Assembly (NCBI RefSeq): GCF_039535785.1
Contig: NZ_BAAAXV010000005.1
Location: 1,591,167 to 1,655,166, forward strand
Direction: 5' to 3'
Source: Nonomuraea helvata
GTDB lineage: Bacteria > Actinomycetota > Actinomycetes > Streptosporangiales > Streptosporangiaceae
Length of the DNA: 64,000 nt
The position numbers and the translations under genes were made by a program. Under the pieces are notes generated by a model. The model saw nothing but the letters and a program-made list of their open reading frames with translations, was not told where the DNA came from and did no database searches. Below are positions 32,520 through 41,696 of the stretch, one piece after another (position 1 is the first letter of the stretch; each line of letters starts with the position of its first letter).

Positions 32520-33629
32520 ATGAATGACGCTTTTCCGGTCAACGGCATGGATGCCGTCGTGTTCGCCGTGGGCAACGCCAAGCAGGCGGCCCACTATTAC
32601 TCGGCCGCGTTCGGCATGAGGTTGGTGGCCTACCGCGGCCCCGAGAACGGCAGCCGCGACGAGGTCGCGTACGTACTGGTCTCGGGCGGCGCCACGTTCG
32701 AGTTCCGCGCCTCGCTCCGGCCGGGCACGGACCTGGCCAGGCACGTGGCCGAGCACGGCGACGGAGTGATCGACCTGGCCATCGCGGTGCCCGACGTCGA
32801 GGCGGGGTACGCGCACGCGGTCGCCCATGGGGCCAAGGGGCTGGCGGAGCCGTACACGATGGAGGACGAGCACGGCAAGGTGCAGATCGCGGCCATCGCC
32901 ACCTACGGCGAGACCCGGCACACGCTGGTCGACAGGTCCAACTACGGCGGCCCCTACCTGCCCGGATACGTGGCGGCCGAGCCGCTGGTCGCGCCCCCCG
33001 GCACCAGGAACGGGCGGCTCTTCCAGGCGATCGACCACTGCGTCGGCAACGTCGAGCTGGGCAAGATGGACGAGTGGGTGGAGTTCTACCGCAAGGTGAT
33101 GGGCTTCACGAACATGGCGGAGTTCGTCGGCGACGACATCGCCACCGAGTACTCGGCGCTCATGTCCAAGGTCGTGGCGGACGGCTCGCGCAAGGTCAAG
33201 TTCCCGCTGAACGAGCCGGCCATCAGCCGCAGGAAGTCGCAGATCGACGAGTTCCTGGAGTTCTACGGCGGGCCGGGGGTCCAGCACATCGCGCTGGCCA
33301 CCAACGACATCCTGACCACGGTGGACCACATGCGGGCGGCCGGCGTCCAGTTCCTGGACACGCCCGACTCGTACTACGACGACCCCGAGCTGCGGGCGCG
33401 CATCGGGCAGGTGCGGGCGCCGATCGAGGAGCTCAAGCGGCGGAAGATCCTCGTGGACCGCGACGAGGACGGCTACCTGCTGCAGATCTTCACCAAGCCG
33501 GTGCAGGACCGGCCCACCGTGTTCTTCGAGCTGATCGAGCGGCACGGGTCGCTCGGGTTCGGCAAGGGCAACTTCAAGGCCCTGTTCGAGGCGATCGAGC
33601 GGGAACAGGAACGGAGGGGCAACCTTTAG
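32520..33629 (+). CDS. hppD: 4-hydroxyphenylpyruvate dioxygenase
   Basis: 369 residues, two vicinal-oxygen-chelate domains. The iron ligands are visible: His in IDHCVGNV, His in VQHIALATND and Glu in VFFELIERHG near the C-terminus. The GFGKGNFKALFEAIEREQ tail closes the active site. It converts 4-hydroxyphenylpyruvate to homogentisate in tyrosine breakdown. Start ATG at 32520. It is divergently paired with an Lrp/AsnC regulator that probably controls it. Confidence 0.95.
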   Translation: MNDAFPVNGMDAVVFAVGNAKQAAHYYSAAFGMRLVAYRGPENGSRDEVAYVLVSGGATFEFRASLRPGTDLARHVAEHGDGVIDLAIAVPDVEAGYAHAVAHGAKGLAEPYTMEDEHGKVQIAAIATYGETRHTLVDRSNYGGPYLPGYVAAEPLVAPPGTRNGRLFQAIDHCVGNVELGKMDEWVEFYRKVMGFTNMAEFVGDDIATEYSALMSKVVADGSRKVKFPLNEPAISRRKSQIDEFLEFYGGPGVQHIALATNDILTTVDHMRAAGVQFLDTPDSYYDDPELRARIGQVRAPIEELKRRKILVDRDEDGYLLQIFTKPVQDRPTVFFELIERHGSLGFGKGNFKALFEAIEREQERRGNL

Positions 33630-33663
33630 TTTGTCCCGACTTAGTGGTGGTCATCAGGACATC

Positions 33664-34104
33664 ATGGGATCACCACCGGGGCTGGCGGGACGCTGGCGAC
33701 GCCTGTTCGCCGGCGTCCTCGACTGGCTCATCGTCAACGTCGTCTCCGCCCCCTTCACGTCTCCGGGCTGGGAGTACGTCTGGGACCGGGGCAGAGGCGC
33801 GTGGGAACGCTATCCGGTGGAGCACACCTTCCTGGCCGGGCTCGTGGCCTTCCTGTACTTCTGGCTGCTGCACGCCTTCTGGAACGGCCAGACCCTGGGC
33901 AAGAGGCTGTTCGGCATGCGGGTCGTACAGGAGCGCGGCGCCCGGATCACCGTGTCCCAGGCCGCGGTGAGGCAGGCCGTCGCGTCCGCGCTCGTATGGC
34001 TATGCTGCGTCGGCATGCTGGTGGACCTCGGCTGGATCCTCTTCGACCCGCGCAAACAAGCCCTGCATGACAAGGTGGCCAGGACCGTCGTCGTCAACGC
34101 GTAA
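33664..34104 (+). CDS. RDD-family membrane protein
   Basis: 146 residues with three hydrophobic segments. The family hallmarks are GRWRRLFAGVLDWLIV (Arg-Asp pattern in helix 1), NGQTLGKRLFGMRVV and the C-terminal DPRKQALHDKVARTVVV. RDD proteins are membrane proteins of mostly unknown function, some acting in ion or metabolite transport. The ATG at 33664 with AGGAC upstream is preferred to a TTG at 33631. It follows hppD by 34 bp. Confidence 0.88.
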   Translation: MGSPPGLAGRWRRLFAGVLDWLIVNVVSAPFTSPGWEYVWDRGRGAWERYPVEHTFLAGLVAFLYFWLLHAFWNGQTLGKRLFGMRVVQERGARITVSQAAVRQAVASALVWLCCVGMLVDLGWILFDPRKQALHDKVARTVVVNA

Positions 34105-34150
34105 CTCAGCGTAAGCTTCTGGTCACGATTCGAAGGGGGCTCGTAAGCCG

Positions 34151-35575
34151 ATGCGTTCCTACAAGCGCTGGGTGGCACTGATGGCGGCGCTGGTCAGCGT
34201 GCTGGGCTGCGCGCCCGCGGACAAACCGCCGCTCGCCGACCATCGGCTCGACGACCCGCCGCCGCTCACCGAATACCGGCCGGGCGCGGCCGGCATCGGC
34301 GACCCCGACTTCCCCACCGACGGCAACGGCGGCTACGACGTCTCCCACTACGACCTGGACATCGACTACGTGCCGGTGACCAAGCAGCTCCACGGGGTGG
34401 CCACCATCAAGGCCGCCGCCACCCAGGACCTGTCGAGCTTCAACCTCGACTTCTCCGGGATGACCGTGAGCAAGGTCACCGTCAACAACGCCACCGCGAC
34501 GTTCCGGCGCCAGGGCAGCGAGCTGACCGTGACGCCGTCCGAGCCGATCGACGTCAAGTCCCGCTTCACCGTCAAGGTCACCTACGCGGGGCAGCCCCAG
34601 CCGATCAGGGACAGCGCCAACCTGGGCACGTTCGGATTCGTCGCGACCCCTGACGGCGCGTTCGTGGCCTCCGAGCCCGACGGCTCCAAGACCTGGTTCC
34701 CCAACAACGACCACCCGGCCGACAAGGCCACGTACGACTTCACGATCACCGTCCCCGCCGGGGTGACCGCCCTGGCCAACGGCGAGCTCGTCGGGCGGCC
34801 CACGACCGCCCAGGGCAAGACCACCTTCCGGTGGCGCGAGCGGCAGCCGATGGCGAGCTATCTGGCGACGGCCACGATGGGCATGTTCGACCTGCGCGAG
34901 GGCCGCACGCCCGCGGGCATCACGGAGATCGCCGCCGTCGACCCCAAGTTCAAGAAGTCACTCAACACGCTCTTCAAGCTCTCCGGTGAGATCACCGACT
35001 ACTGGTCCACGGTGTTCGGCCCCTACCCGTTCTCCTCGACCGGGGGCATCGTCGACGACTTCGCCGCCGGTTACGCCCTGGAGAACCAGACCAAGCCGCT
35101 TTACGGGGGCTTCGAGCCCGACCCGAGCATCATCGCCCACGAGCTGGCCCACCAGTGGTTCGGCGACAGCCTGTCCATCAAGCGCTGGAGTGAGCTCTGG
35201 CTCAACGAGGGCTTCGCCACGTACGCGGAGTGGCTCTGGTCGGAGCACAAGGGCGGCAAGACCGCCGAGGCGATCTTCAACCAGGAGCACGCCCGCCCGG
35301 CGAGCGACCCGATCTGGGCCTATCCGCCGGGGCGGGCCAGGCCCGAGGACCTGTTCAACGCGTCGGTCTACGCCCGCGGCGCCATGACGCTGCACGCCCT
35401 GCGCAAGGCCATCGGCGACGCCACCTTCTTCAAGCTGCTCAAGACGTGGACCGCCGACCACCGCAACGGCAACGTCACGACGGAGGAGTTCATCCGCCTC
35501 GCCGAGCAGTTGTCCGGCAAGAACCTCCGCCCGCTCTTCGACGCCTGGCTCTTCCAGCCGCAACGCCCCGCCTGA
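34151..35575 (+). CDS. M1-family aminopeptidase-like lipoprotein
   Basis: 474 residues. A signal peptide with lipobox (SVLGC, Cys20) indicates an extracellular lipid-anchored protein. An N-terminal beta domain (YDVSHYDLDIDYVP) leads to a thermolysin-like domain with zinc motif HELAHQWFGDS and the second Glu in WLNEGFATYAEW. The usual GxMEN exopeptidase motif appears as GYALENQT, an M-to-L change that still fits the M1 fold. It is shorter than full M1 enzymes (no C-terminal helical domain). It probably degrades external peptides. Confidence 0.9.
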   Translation: MRSYKRWVALMAALVSVLGCAPADKPPLADHRLDDPPPLTEYRPGAAGIGDPDFPTDGNGGYDVSHYDLDIDYVPVTKQLHGVATIKAAATQDLSSFNLDFSGMTVSKVTVNNATATFRRQGSELTVTPSEPIDVKSRFTVKVTYAGQPQPIRDSANLGTFGFVATPDGAFVASEPDGSKTWFPNNDHPADKATYDFTITVPAGVTALANGELVGRPTTAQGKTTFRWRERQPMASYLATATMGMFDLREGRTPAGITEIAAVDPKFKKSLNTLFKLSGEITDYWSTVFGPYPFSSTGGIVDDFAAGYALENQTKPLYGGFEPDPSIIAHELAHQWFGDSLSIKRWSELWLNEGFATYAEWLWSEHKGGKTAEAIFNQEHARPASDPIWAYPPGRARPEDLFNASVYARGAMTLHALRKAIGDATFFKLLKTWTADHRNGNVTTEEFIRLAEQLSGKNLRPLFDAWLFQPQRPA

Positions 35576-35647
35576 GCAGGGCGGAAACGCTTCTCGTCGC
35601 TCGGCCCAAGTACGGGTGTAAGGCGAACGACGAAGGGAGCGAGGCCA

Positions 35648-36286
35648 GTGCGCCTCAACGAGGACCCTGCGGCCTTTGAGGCCTTCTATCGCCGCCATGT
35701 CGATGCCGTCATGCGGTTCGTGGTCCGGCGGGTGAGCGACCCCCACCTCGCCGCCGACCTGACCGCGGACATCTTCCTGGCGGTCCTGGACACGGCGCAC
35801 ACTTACGTGCCGGGCCGGGGCAGCGAGATCGCCTGGCTGTACGGCATCGCGCGCAACGTCGTGTCGGCCCAGCACCGCAACGCGGCGCGGGAGGCGCGGG
35901 CGACCGGCCGCGTCGCCGGCCGCCGGCTGATGGACGATGACGATCTCGTCAGGATGGAGGAGCGGGTCGACGCGGAGCGCCGGATGCGCCGCGCCCTGGA
36001 GGCCATGCGCCGGCTGCCTGAGGGCGAGCGGGCGGTGCTGGAGCTGGTGGCGATCGACCAGCTCACCGTCGCGGAGGCCGCTGCGGCCCTGGGCATCAGG
36101 CAGGTGACCGCACGAGTGCGGTTGCACCGGGCGAGACGTGCGCTTGGGGAGGTCGCTGAGGTGGATCCGCAGCGAAGCGAGGACATCCACCTCAGCCCGC
36201 CGAGCGGAGCTCGGCCACAAGCACAGCCGGATTCGCAGCGGCCGGAAAGCCCTTCTTCAACTGTGTACGTGGAGGGACAGGTATGA
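35648..36286 (+). CDS. ECF-type RNA polymerase sigma factor
   Basis: 212 residues from a GTG. Region 2 is at about 8-75 (FEAFYRRHVDAVMRFVVRRV, EIAWLYGIARNVV) and region 4 at about 125-170 (LPEGERAVLELVAIDQLTVAEAAAALGI). A Pro/Ser-rich tail follows. The stop overlaps the next gene start (ATGA), so the following membrane protein is probably its partner. Confidence 0.88.
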   Translation: MRLNEDPAAFEAFYRRHVDAVMRFVVRRVSDPHLAADLTADIFLAVLDTAHTYVPGRGSEIAWLYGIARNVVSAQHRNAAREARATGRVAGRRLMDDDDLVRMEERVDAERRMRRALEAMRRLPEGERAVLELVAIDQLTVAEAAAALGIRQVTARVRLHRARRALGEVAEVDPQRSEDIHLSPPSGARPQAQPDSQRPESPSSTVYVEGQV

Positions 36287-36954
36287 GCAACTTCGAAGAG
36301 CGCCTGCTCAGTGCACTCAAGGAAGACATCACGACGCGGAAGGCGGAGAACACGATGACGACGACCGTGACACCGATCGAGCGCCCTTCGCGGCGGCGGC
36401 GCTTCGTGGGCCTGACGACCGCGGCGGCCGGGCTCGCCGCCGCCGCCACCGCGGTGGTAGTGCTGACCGGGCTCAGCAGCGCCCCGGCGTACGCGGTCAC
36501 CAAGGACGCCGACGGGGCGGTCAACGTGCGGATCAACGAGTTCAGCGACCCGGAGGGGCTGGCCGGGGAGCTGGCCGGGGCCGGGGTCAAGGCGGTCGTG
36601 AACTACCTGCCCGAGGGGCAGACCTGCAAGGAGCCGCGTGGCGAGCGCGGGTCCGGCACCGGGAAGTTCACAGCGAGCGTCGGCCGGTCGGGCGGCGCAA
36701 TCTCCTTCAAGATCGAAAAGGGGCAGGTGCCGGCGGGCGAGACGCTGGTGCTGGCCGTCTCCAAGAGCAAGGACGGCGACGACAGGCCGCCGTTCGCGAT
36801 GTCGCTCACGGTCGTGAAGGGCCCCGTCGCGCCCTGCGAGCCCACCACGATGCCCGCACCCGGCCCCGGCGCCAAGGACGACGGCGGGCGTGGTCTGGTC
36901 ACCAGGACGGATGGTGCGGACCAGGGTCCTGGCACCCACACCGGACCCAACTGA
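36283..36954 (+). CDS. Single-pass membrane protein coupled to the ECF sigma gene (possible anti-sigma role)
   Basis: 223 residues. A cytoplasmic N-terminus of about 40 residues (FEERLLSALKEDITTRKAE) precedes one membrane segment (GLTTAAAGLAAAATAVVVLTG). The outer domain is about 160 residues, two Cys (CKEPR, PCEP) and a Gly/Asp-rich tail. There is no zinc-binding anti-sigma motif (HxxxCxxC). Overlap with the sigma gene suggests it controls the sigma factor, but its family is not recognisable to me. Confidence 0.65.
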   Translation: MSNFEERLLSALKEDITTRKAENTMTTTVTPIERPSRRRRFVGLTTAAAGLAAAATAVVVLTGLSSAPAYAVTKDADGAVNVRINEFSDPEGLAGELAGAGVKAVVNYLPEGQTCKEPRGERGSGTGKFTASVGRSGGAISFKIEKGQVPAGETLVLAVSKSKDGDDRPPFAMSLTVVKGPVAPCEPTTMPAPGPGAKDDGGRGLVTRTDGADQGPGTHTGPN

Positions 36955-37035
36955 CCCCCTTCTACCGGGTCGGCGCCTCCTCGCCCGACCGCGCGAAGGC
37001 GTCCTGACCGCCCCAGGCCGGGGTCCCTTTCTGGG

Positions 37036-37103
37036 TGCCGCGGCCATCCCAGGCCCGGCCCTCCTCCGGGGGCCGCGGCCGTTCCAGGCCCGGCGGCCCT
37101 CCC
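37036..37103. repeat. Two imperfect direct repeats of about 34 bp
   Basis: Two copies built on GCCGCGGCC...CCAGGCCCGGC...CCCTCC lie in the gap between the anti-sigma-like gene and the ROK gene. They give local hairpin potential and may act as a transcription stop for both convergent genes. No ORF of note is present. Confidence 0.45.
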
Positions 37104-37125
37104 GAGCAGACGGGGTCGCCGGGCT

Positions 37126-38062
37126 TCAGCTCCAGTAGCGCTCGCCGGCCAGGATGAGCGCGGCGGCGCCGACCAGCCCCGCCTCCTGACCCAGGGCGGC
37201 GGGGACGACCTTCACCCGGCGGGCGAAGCGCATCCTCGCGTGCTCCCACAGCGCCTCCTCCAGCGGGCCGAACAGCGGCTCGCCGGCCTGCGACAGCCCA
37301 CCGCCGATCGTGACCAGATCGAGGTCGCACAGGTGGGTGGCCGAGGCGATGGCGATGCCGAGCGCGCGCCCGGCGCGACGCATCGCCAGCAGCGCCACCG
37401 GGTCCCCGGCCAGCGCGTCCGCCGCCAACGCCCGCGCGGTGACCGCCCGATCCTCCCGGTACGCCTCCCCAGCGCCGTCCCACCCCGCCCCACCTGCGGA
37501 CCCACCGGACGCGACAGCGACTCCACCGGAGACGGCGCCAGGCCCACCCGAGACGGCGCTGCGCCCATCCGAGACGGCGTTGGGCACACGGGGGCGGGCA
37601 ACGAACCCACCCTCGGAGCCGCCTTTCCCCGCCTGGGCATCTGCAGCCCGAACGACCGGAGCGGCGGCCTCAGAAGGGGTGGAGCCGGGCGTCCACCCGT
37701 GGGACAGGGCCCAGGCGGTCAGGGCGGGCCCCTGGGCCACGGCCTCGAGGCAGCCGTGGCCGCCGCAACCGCACCGGGGGCCGCCGACCGGCTCGACGAC
37801 CACGTGGCCGATGTGCCCGGCGTTGCCCGTCCCGCCCGTTGACCAGCCGGCCGTTCAGGATCAGGCCGCCGCCCACGCCCACGCCGTCGAGACCCGTGGG
37901 GAGCGGCTCCACGAGATCGACGAGGTTCATGAGCGTCTTCCACAGGGTCGAAGCGTCCGCGCCCTGCGGCGTGGCGGCCCGGGTGGACATGGTCACCGTG
38001 CCGTCGTCCGCGACCAGGCCGGCGGCCATCTTGGTGCCGCCGACGTCGATCGCGAGGATCAC
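37126..38062 (-). pseudogene. ROK-family sugar kinase, split by a single-base frameshift
   Basis: The N-terminal frame (37670-38062) has the ATP site AIDVGGTKMAAGLV and GVGVGGGLILNGRLVNG. The C-terminal frame (37126-37803) continues with GHIGHVVVEPVGG and the zinc motif CGCGGHGCLEA, ending AALILAGERYWS. Removing one base in the C-run at 37831-37838 restores LVNGGTGNAGHIGH, a textbook ROK junction. So either one extra base was called or the gene is newly broken. The middle carries an unusual Gly/Ser/Val-rich insertion of about 60 residues encoded by 21-bp tandem repeats. ROK proteins phosphorylate glucose or N-acyl sugars; this one lacks an HTH domain. Confidence 0.8.
37507..37590. repeat. 21-bp tandem repeats within the ROK gene
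   Basis: Units beginning GAGACGGCG recur at 37529, 37550 and 37571 with a degenerate copy just before. They encode the SGGxGAVSGG-type insertion in the ROK protein and look like a recent in-frame expansion. Confidence 0.65.
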
Positions 38063-38099
38063 CGACGGCCTGCCGTACGGGACCGGCTCAAGGCCCGGC

Positions 38100-39299
38100 T
38101 CAAGGACCGGCGCTGGAGAACACCAGGACCGACGCCGTGAACCCGTGTACGTGGTTGTGGCCCGAGACCGGGCCGACCTCGCCGGCGGCGAAGAAGCCGG
38201 CCATGCCGATGGGCCCCAGCGTGTCGCGGAGGGCGACCGGGTCGTGGTCGGCCGTGCCGAACATGGCCGAGCCCCGGCCGTTGCACGAGAACAGCAGCGC
38301 CCCGTCCACCTTGCCGAGTTGCTCCCGGTGGGCGTCGAGCAGGTCGTACAGGTCCTCGTCGGCGGTGGCCGCGTCGCGCACCTGGAAGCGCACGGTCCTG
38401 CCGATCTCCACGATGTCGCCGATGGCCACGGCCTCGCGTTCCGGATCGATGCCGATGACGCCCCTGATGAGGAAGTCGCCGCGTTCGTGGCGTTCGGCGT
38501 ACTCGTTCATGGCCACGCCGATCTGCAGGCCGGAGGCGACCAGCTCGCGGTCGTCCTCGTCGAGCTCGCTGACGATGTCCTCCAGCCGGGCCAGCGCGGG
38601 CTGACCGGCCAGCTCCAGCAGCAGGTTGTCCTCCGACGCGGTGACGACCATGCTGGGACCGATCGGGCGGCAGCCCTGACTCACCACGGTGCTGATCTTG
38701 ACCGGGCCGCTGATCAGCACGCCGATCGCGCCCTCGGTGTAGACCTCGCCGTCGGCGAACAGCCGTACGGAGCCCCGGCCCTGCAGCCCGTTGGCCAGCC
38801 CTCCGATCAGCGGCAGGTCGCCGAGCACATCGACCGAGCGTTCCACGAAGGCGTCGGTCGGGAAGCTGTACGGATCGGCGAGCAGGATCGCCACATGGTC
38901 GTCCCCGCCCCGCTCGGGCAGCCCGACCACCACGAACCTGTCCTCGGCTGCCAGCGTCTCCAGCGCGAACGTCGTCAGCCTGGCACCGTCCAGCGTCGCC
39001 GCCCACGCGCTCACGGCAGGCGTCAGCTCGACTCCCTGCCCGTCGCCGATCACTCCCGTGGCGCTGCATCCGATCACGTGCGCGTCGGGCGCGAGCTTCA
39101 TCGCGGCCTCACCGGCCCGCGCGACGTCGTCCGGATCGTCGCCGCAGATGAAGAAGCAGACCAGGTCCGCTCGGCCGCTGAGCCTCGACAGGGCCCGGCC
39201 GACGGCGGTCTCCGCGGCCTCCACCAGGTCGGAACCCACGGCGAGGCCGTCGGCGAAGCGACTAGTCATCAGGGCCACGCGTCTCGCCTCCCTCGGCAT
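38100..39299 (-). CDS. FIST-domain sensory protein
   Basis: 399 residues. FIST_N (ADLVCFFICGDDPDDVARAG, HVIGCSATGVIGDG) and FIST_C (FLIRGVIGIDPEREAVAIGD, LLFSCNGRGSAMFG, GPIGMAGFFAAGEVGPV) are both present. FIST domains are thought to bind small ligands such as amino acids and to signal. There is no attached output domain. It lies 37 bp upstream of the ROK gene on the same strand and may share its transcript. The start is either the ATG at 39299 or MTSRFADGL at 39269. Confidence 0.88.
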   Translation of the reverse strand: MPREARRVALMTSRFADGLAVGSDLVEAAETAVGRALSRLSGRADLVCFFICGDDPDDVARAGEAAMKLAPDAHVIGCSATGVIGDGQGVELTPAVSAWAATLDGARLTTFALETLAAEDRFVVVGLPERGGDDHVAILLADPYSFPTDAFVERSVDVLGDLPLIGGLANGLQGRGSVRLFADGEVYTEGAIGVLISGPVKISTVVSQGCRPIGPSMVVTASEDNLLLELAGQPALARLEDIVSELDEDDRELVASGLQIGVAMNEYAERHERGDFLIRGVIGIDPEREAVAIGDIVEIGRTVRFQVRDAATADEDLYDLLDAHREQLGKVDGALLFSCNGRGSAMFGTADHDPVALRDTLGPIGMAGFFAAGEVGPVSGHNHVHGFTASVLVFSSAGP

Positions 39300-39440
39300 G
39301 TCAAAGTTCCCTAGGCCGCATTCTCCCCACTAAAGGGACAAGCACGCACACGAACCGTCACTCAATGGTTCAGATCCGAAATCTCCGCCAGATGCGAAAG
39401 TCTCTGCCGGTTTGCTCGCGAGGGACGTAGTCTCGATCCC

Positions 39441-40832
39441 GTGCATCAGCCACGTATTCTCCGCGAGTTGCGAGAGAGCGGCCACGTTCATCGCACCGTC
39501 AAGGCCGAAGTCCGGGAAAATCTGCTGGCCAAGCTGCGGGCGGGAGAGCCCCGCTTCCCCGGCATCGTGGGCTTCGACGACTCCGTCCTGCCGCATCTGG
39601 AACGGGCGCTGCTCGCCGGGCACGACCTGGTGCTCCTCGGCGAGCGCGGCCAGGGAAAGACCCGGCTCATCCGCACCATCACGGGCCTGCTCGACGAATG
39701 GACCCCCGTCGTCGAGGGTTGCGAGATCAACGACCATCCGTACGCGCCGGCCTGCACGCGCTGCCAGGCTCTGGCGCGGGAGCTGGGTGACGAGCTGCCT
39801 GTCGCATGGAAGCACCGCGACGAGCGCTACGGCGAGAAGCTCGCCACGCCCGACACCTCCGTGGGCGACCTGATCGGCGACGTCGACCCGATCAAGATCG
39901 CGGAAGGGCGCCGGCTCGGCGACCCCGAGACCGTCCACTACGGCCTGGTCCCGCGCACCAACCGCGGTGTCTTCTCCGTGAACGAGCTGCCCGACCTGGC
40001 CGAGCGGATCCAGGTGTCGCTGCTCAACGTGCTGGAGGAGCGCGACATCCAGGTGCGCGGCTACAACCTGCGCCTGCCGCTCGACATCCTGCTCATCGCC
40101 AGCGCCAACCCCGAGGACTACACCAACAGGGGCCGGATCATCACCCCGCTGAAGGACCGCTTCGGCGCGGAGATCCGCACCCACTACCCCCTGACGGTGG
40201 AGGACGAGCTCACGCTCATCCGCCAGGAGTCCATGCCGGACATCGGCGCGGACGTTCCCGAGCACCTGATCGAGATCATCGCCCGGTTCACCCGGCTGGT
40301 ACGCGAGTCCACGGCCGTGGACGCCCGCTCCGGCGTGTCGGCGCGCTTCTCGATCGCGGCCGCCGAGACCGCCGCGGCCTCGGCCGTGCGCAGGGCGGCG
40401 ATCGCGGGTGAGGAGCAGGCCGTCACGCGCGTGGTCGACCTGGCCTCCGTGGTCCACAGCCTGCGGGGCAAGGTGGAGTTCGAGGTCAGCGAGGAGGGCA
40501 GGGAGACCGAGATCCTCTCTCACCTGCTGCGCAGGGCCACGGCGGAGACGTTCAGGACCAGGCTGGGCGGCATGGACCTGGCCGCGATCATCGACAAGTT
40601 CTCCGAGGGCACCCAGGTGGAGTCGGGCGAGCTGGTCCCCGCGGGCGAGCTCCTGCACCGGATGGGTCCCGTTCCCGGGCTGGCGAAGGTCATGTCCCGT
40701 CTCGGCATGGGAGCGGGCGAGGAGTCGCCAGGACATGCGGCGGCGGCCCTGGAGTTCGCTCTTGAGGGGCTTTACCTCATGCGACGCCTGTCCAAGGAGG
40801 ACCTTGACGGAGTCTCCGTCTATCGCACGTGA
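39441..40832 (+). CDS. MoxR/ChlI-type AAA+ ATPase
   Basis: 463 residues. Walker A GERGQGKTR at 67-75; the Walker B region lies within RGVFSVNELPDLAERIQVSLL, with sensor 1 IASANPEDYTNRGRI. A Cys-containing insertion (VEGCEINDHPYAPACTRC) after Walker A may bind metal. Relatives of magnesium-chelatase I subunits work as hexameric remodelling ATPases with a von Willebrand A partner, encoded here at 41.7 kb. GTG start; TAGTCT 10 bases upstream suggests a leaderless transcript. Confidence 0.88.
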   Translation: MHQPRILRELRESGHVHRTVKAEVRENLLAKLRAGEPRFPGIVGFDDSVLPHLERALLAGHDLVLLGERGQGKTRLIRTITGLLDEWTPVVEGCEINDHPYAPACTRCQALARELGDELPVAWKHRDERYGEKLATPDTSVGDLIGDVDPIKIAEGRRLGDPETVHYGLVPRTNRGVFSVNELPDLAERIQVSLLNVLEERDIQVRGYNLRLPLDILLIASANPEDYTNRGRIITPLKDRFGAEIRTHYPLTVEDELTLIRQESMPDIGADVPEHLIEIIARFTRLVRESTAVDARSGVSARFSIAAAETAAASAVRRAAIAGEEQAVTRVVDLASVVHSLRGKVEFEVSEEGRETEILSHLLRRATAETFRTRLGGMDLAAIIDKFSEGTQVESGELVPAGELLHRMGPVPGLAKVMSRLGMGAGEESPGHAAAALEFALEGLYLMRRLSKEDLDGVSVYRT

Positions 40833-40893
40833 ACATCTTGGCGGTCTCCAGCGTCAAAGTGGGTAGCTGATCACCCCGAGGAGGAGACCGCCC

Positions 40894-41634
40894 ATGCGTC
40901 TGCTTGCCTGTACCGCCGCTCTGGCCATGGGCTGCTTCGCCGTTCCTGCGCACGCGGAGGCCACGAAGGTCGTGTACGGGTACGCGTGGGCCGACGGCAC
41001 GGGGCACCTGCGTGTCGTGCCGAAGTCGGCCGCATTCGTTCGCAAGGACGGCTTCGTCGGTTACCGGCTCAAGGCGGTGACGGGGGCCAAGGAGGTGCGG
41101 CTCGGCTACACCCGCGCGTCCTACGGCCGCGTCACGGTGGCCTGCGACCTGAAGGAGACCGAGGGCCAGGTGGCCCTCGACGCCAAGGGGCTGGGCAGGA
41201 CGGCCTGCAAGCCCGGCGACCTGGACGACTCGCTGGACCGCGGTCCCGTTCCGCTCCGCGTCGAGTACCAGGGCTCCCGTGCCGTCAGGATCAACGAGTT
41301 CCTGGTCCAGGGGTGGCCCGCGGCGCGTACCGCCCGTGGCACCCTGAAGCGCGTCAACGACAGCACCGTCCTGTTCGCGACCGGCGGAAAGCAGGTCAAG
41401 CTCGGGTACACGTACGCCACGTCCTTCCACCGGACGACGGCGCGGTGCCAGGACGCGTGGCTGGCCGGGAAGCCGGTCAACGCCGACAAGAACGGGCTCG
41501 GCAAGAAGTCGTGCACCGCTGCCGACCTGACCAGAGCGCTCAAGACGGCCAAGCACCCCGTACTCGTGAAGATCGACTACACGCCCGGCGTCGACGGCGT
41601 GAACGAGGTGTGGGAGGTCTTCGGGGACGCGTAG
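40894..41634 (+). CDS. Secreted protein with an internal two-fold duplication
   Basis: 246 residues: signal peptide (MRLLACTAALAMGCFAVPAHA, cleavage after AHA) and two homologous halves (about 40-140 and 150-245). Each half has LGYT, a following conserved Cys, a Gly-Leu-Gly-Lys/Arg-(S/T)-Cys turn (KGLGRTAC; NGLGKKSC) and a DDL/ADLTRAL helix. Each half would hold one disulfide. I do not recognise the family. It has its own ribosome site (GAGGAGACCGCCC) and sits between the AAA+ ATPase gene and its VWA partner, on the same strand. Confidence 0.75.
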   Translation: MRLLACTAALAMGCFAVPAHAEATKVVYGYAWADGTGHLRVVPKSAAFVRKDGFVGYRLKAVTGAKEVRLGYTRASYGRVTVACDLKETEGQVALDAKGLGRTACKPGDLDDSLDRGPVPLRVEYQGSRAVRINEFLVQGWPAARTARGTLKRVNDSTVLFATGGKQVKLGYTYATSFHRTTARCQDAWLAGKPVNADKNGLGKKSCTAADLTRALKTAKHPVLVKIDYTPGVDGVNEVWEVFGDA

Positions 41635-41696
41635 CCGGAGCCGCGGAGAAGCCCTTCGGGGGCGCATAACCGGGCGGATCGGGTTAGCGTGGGTGC

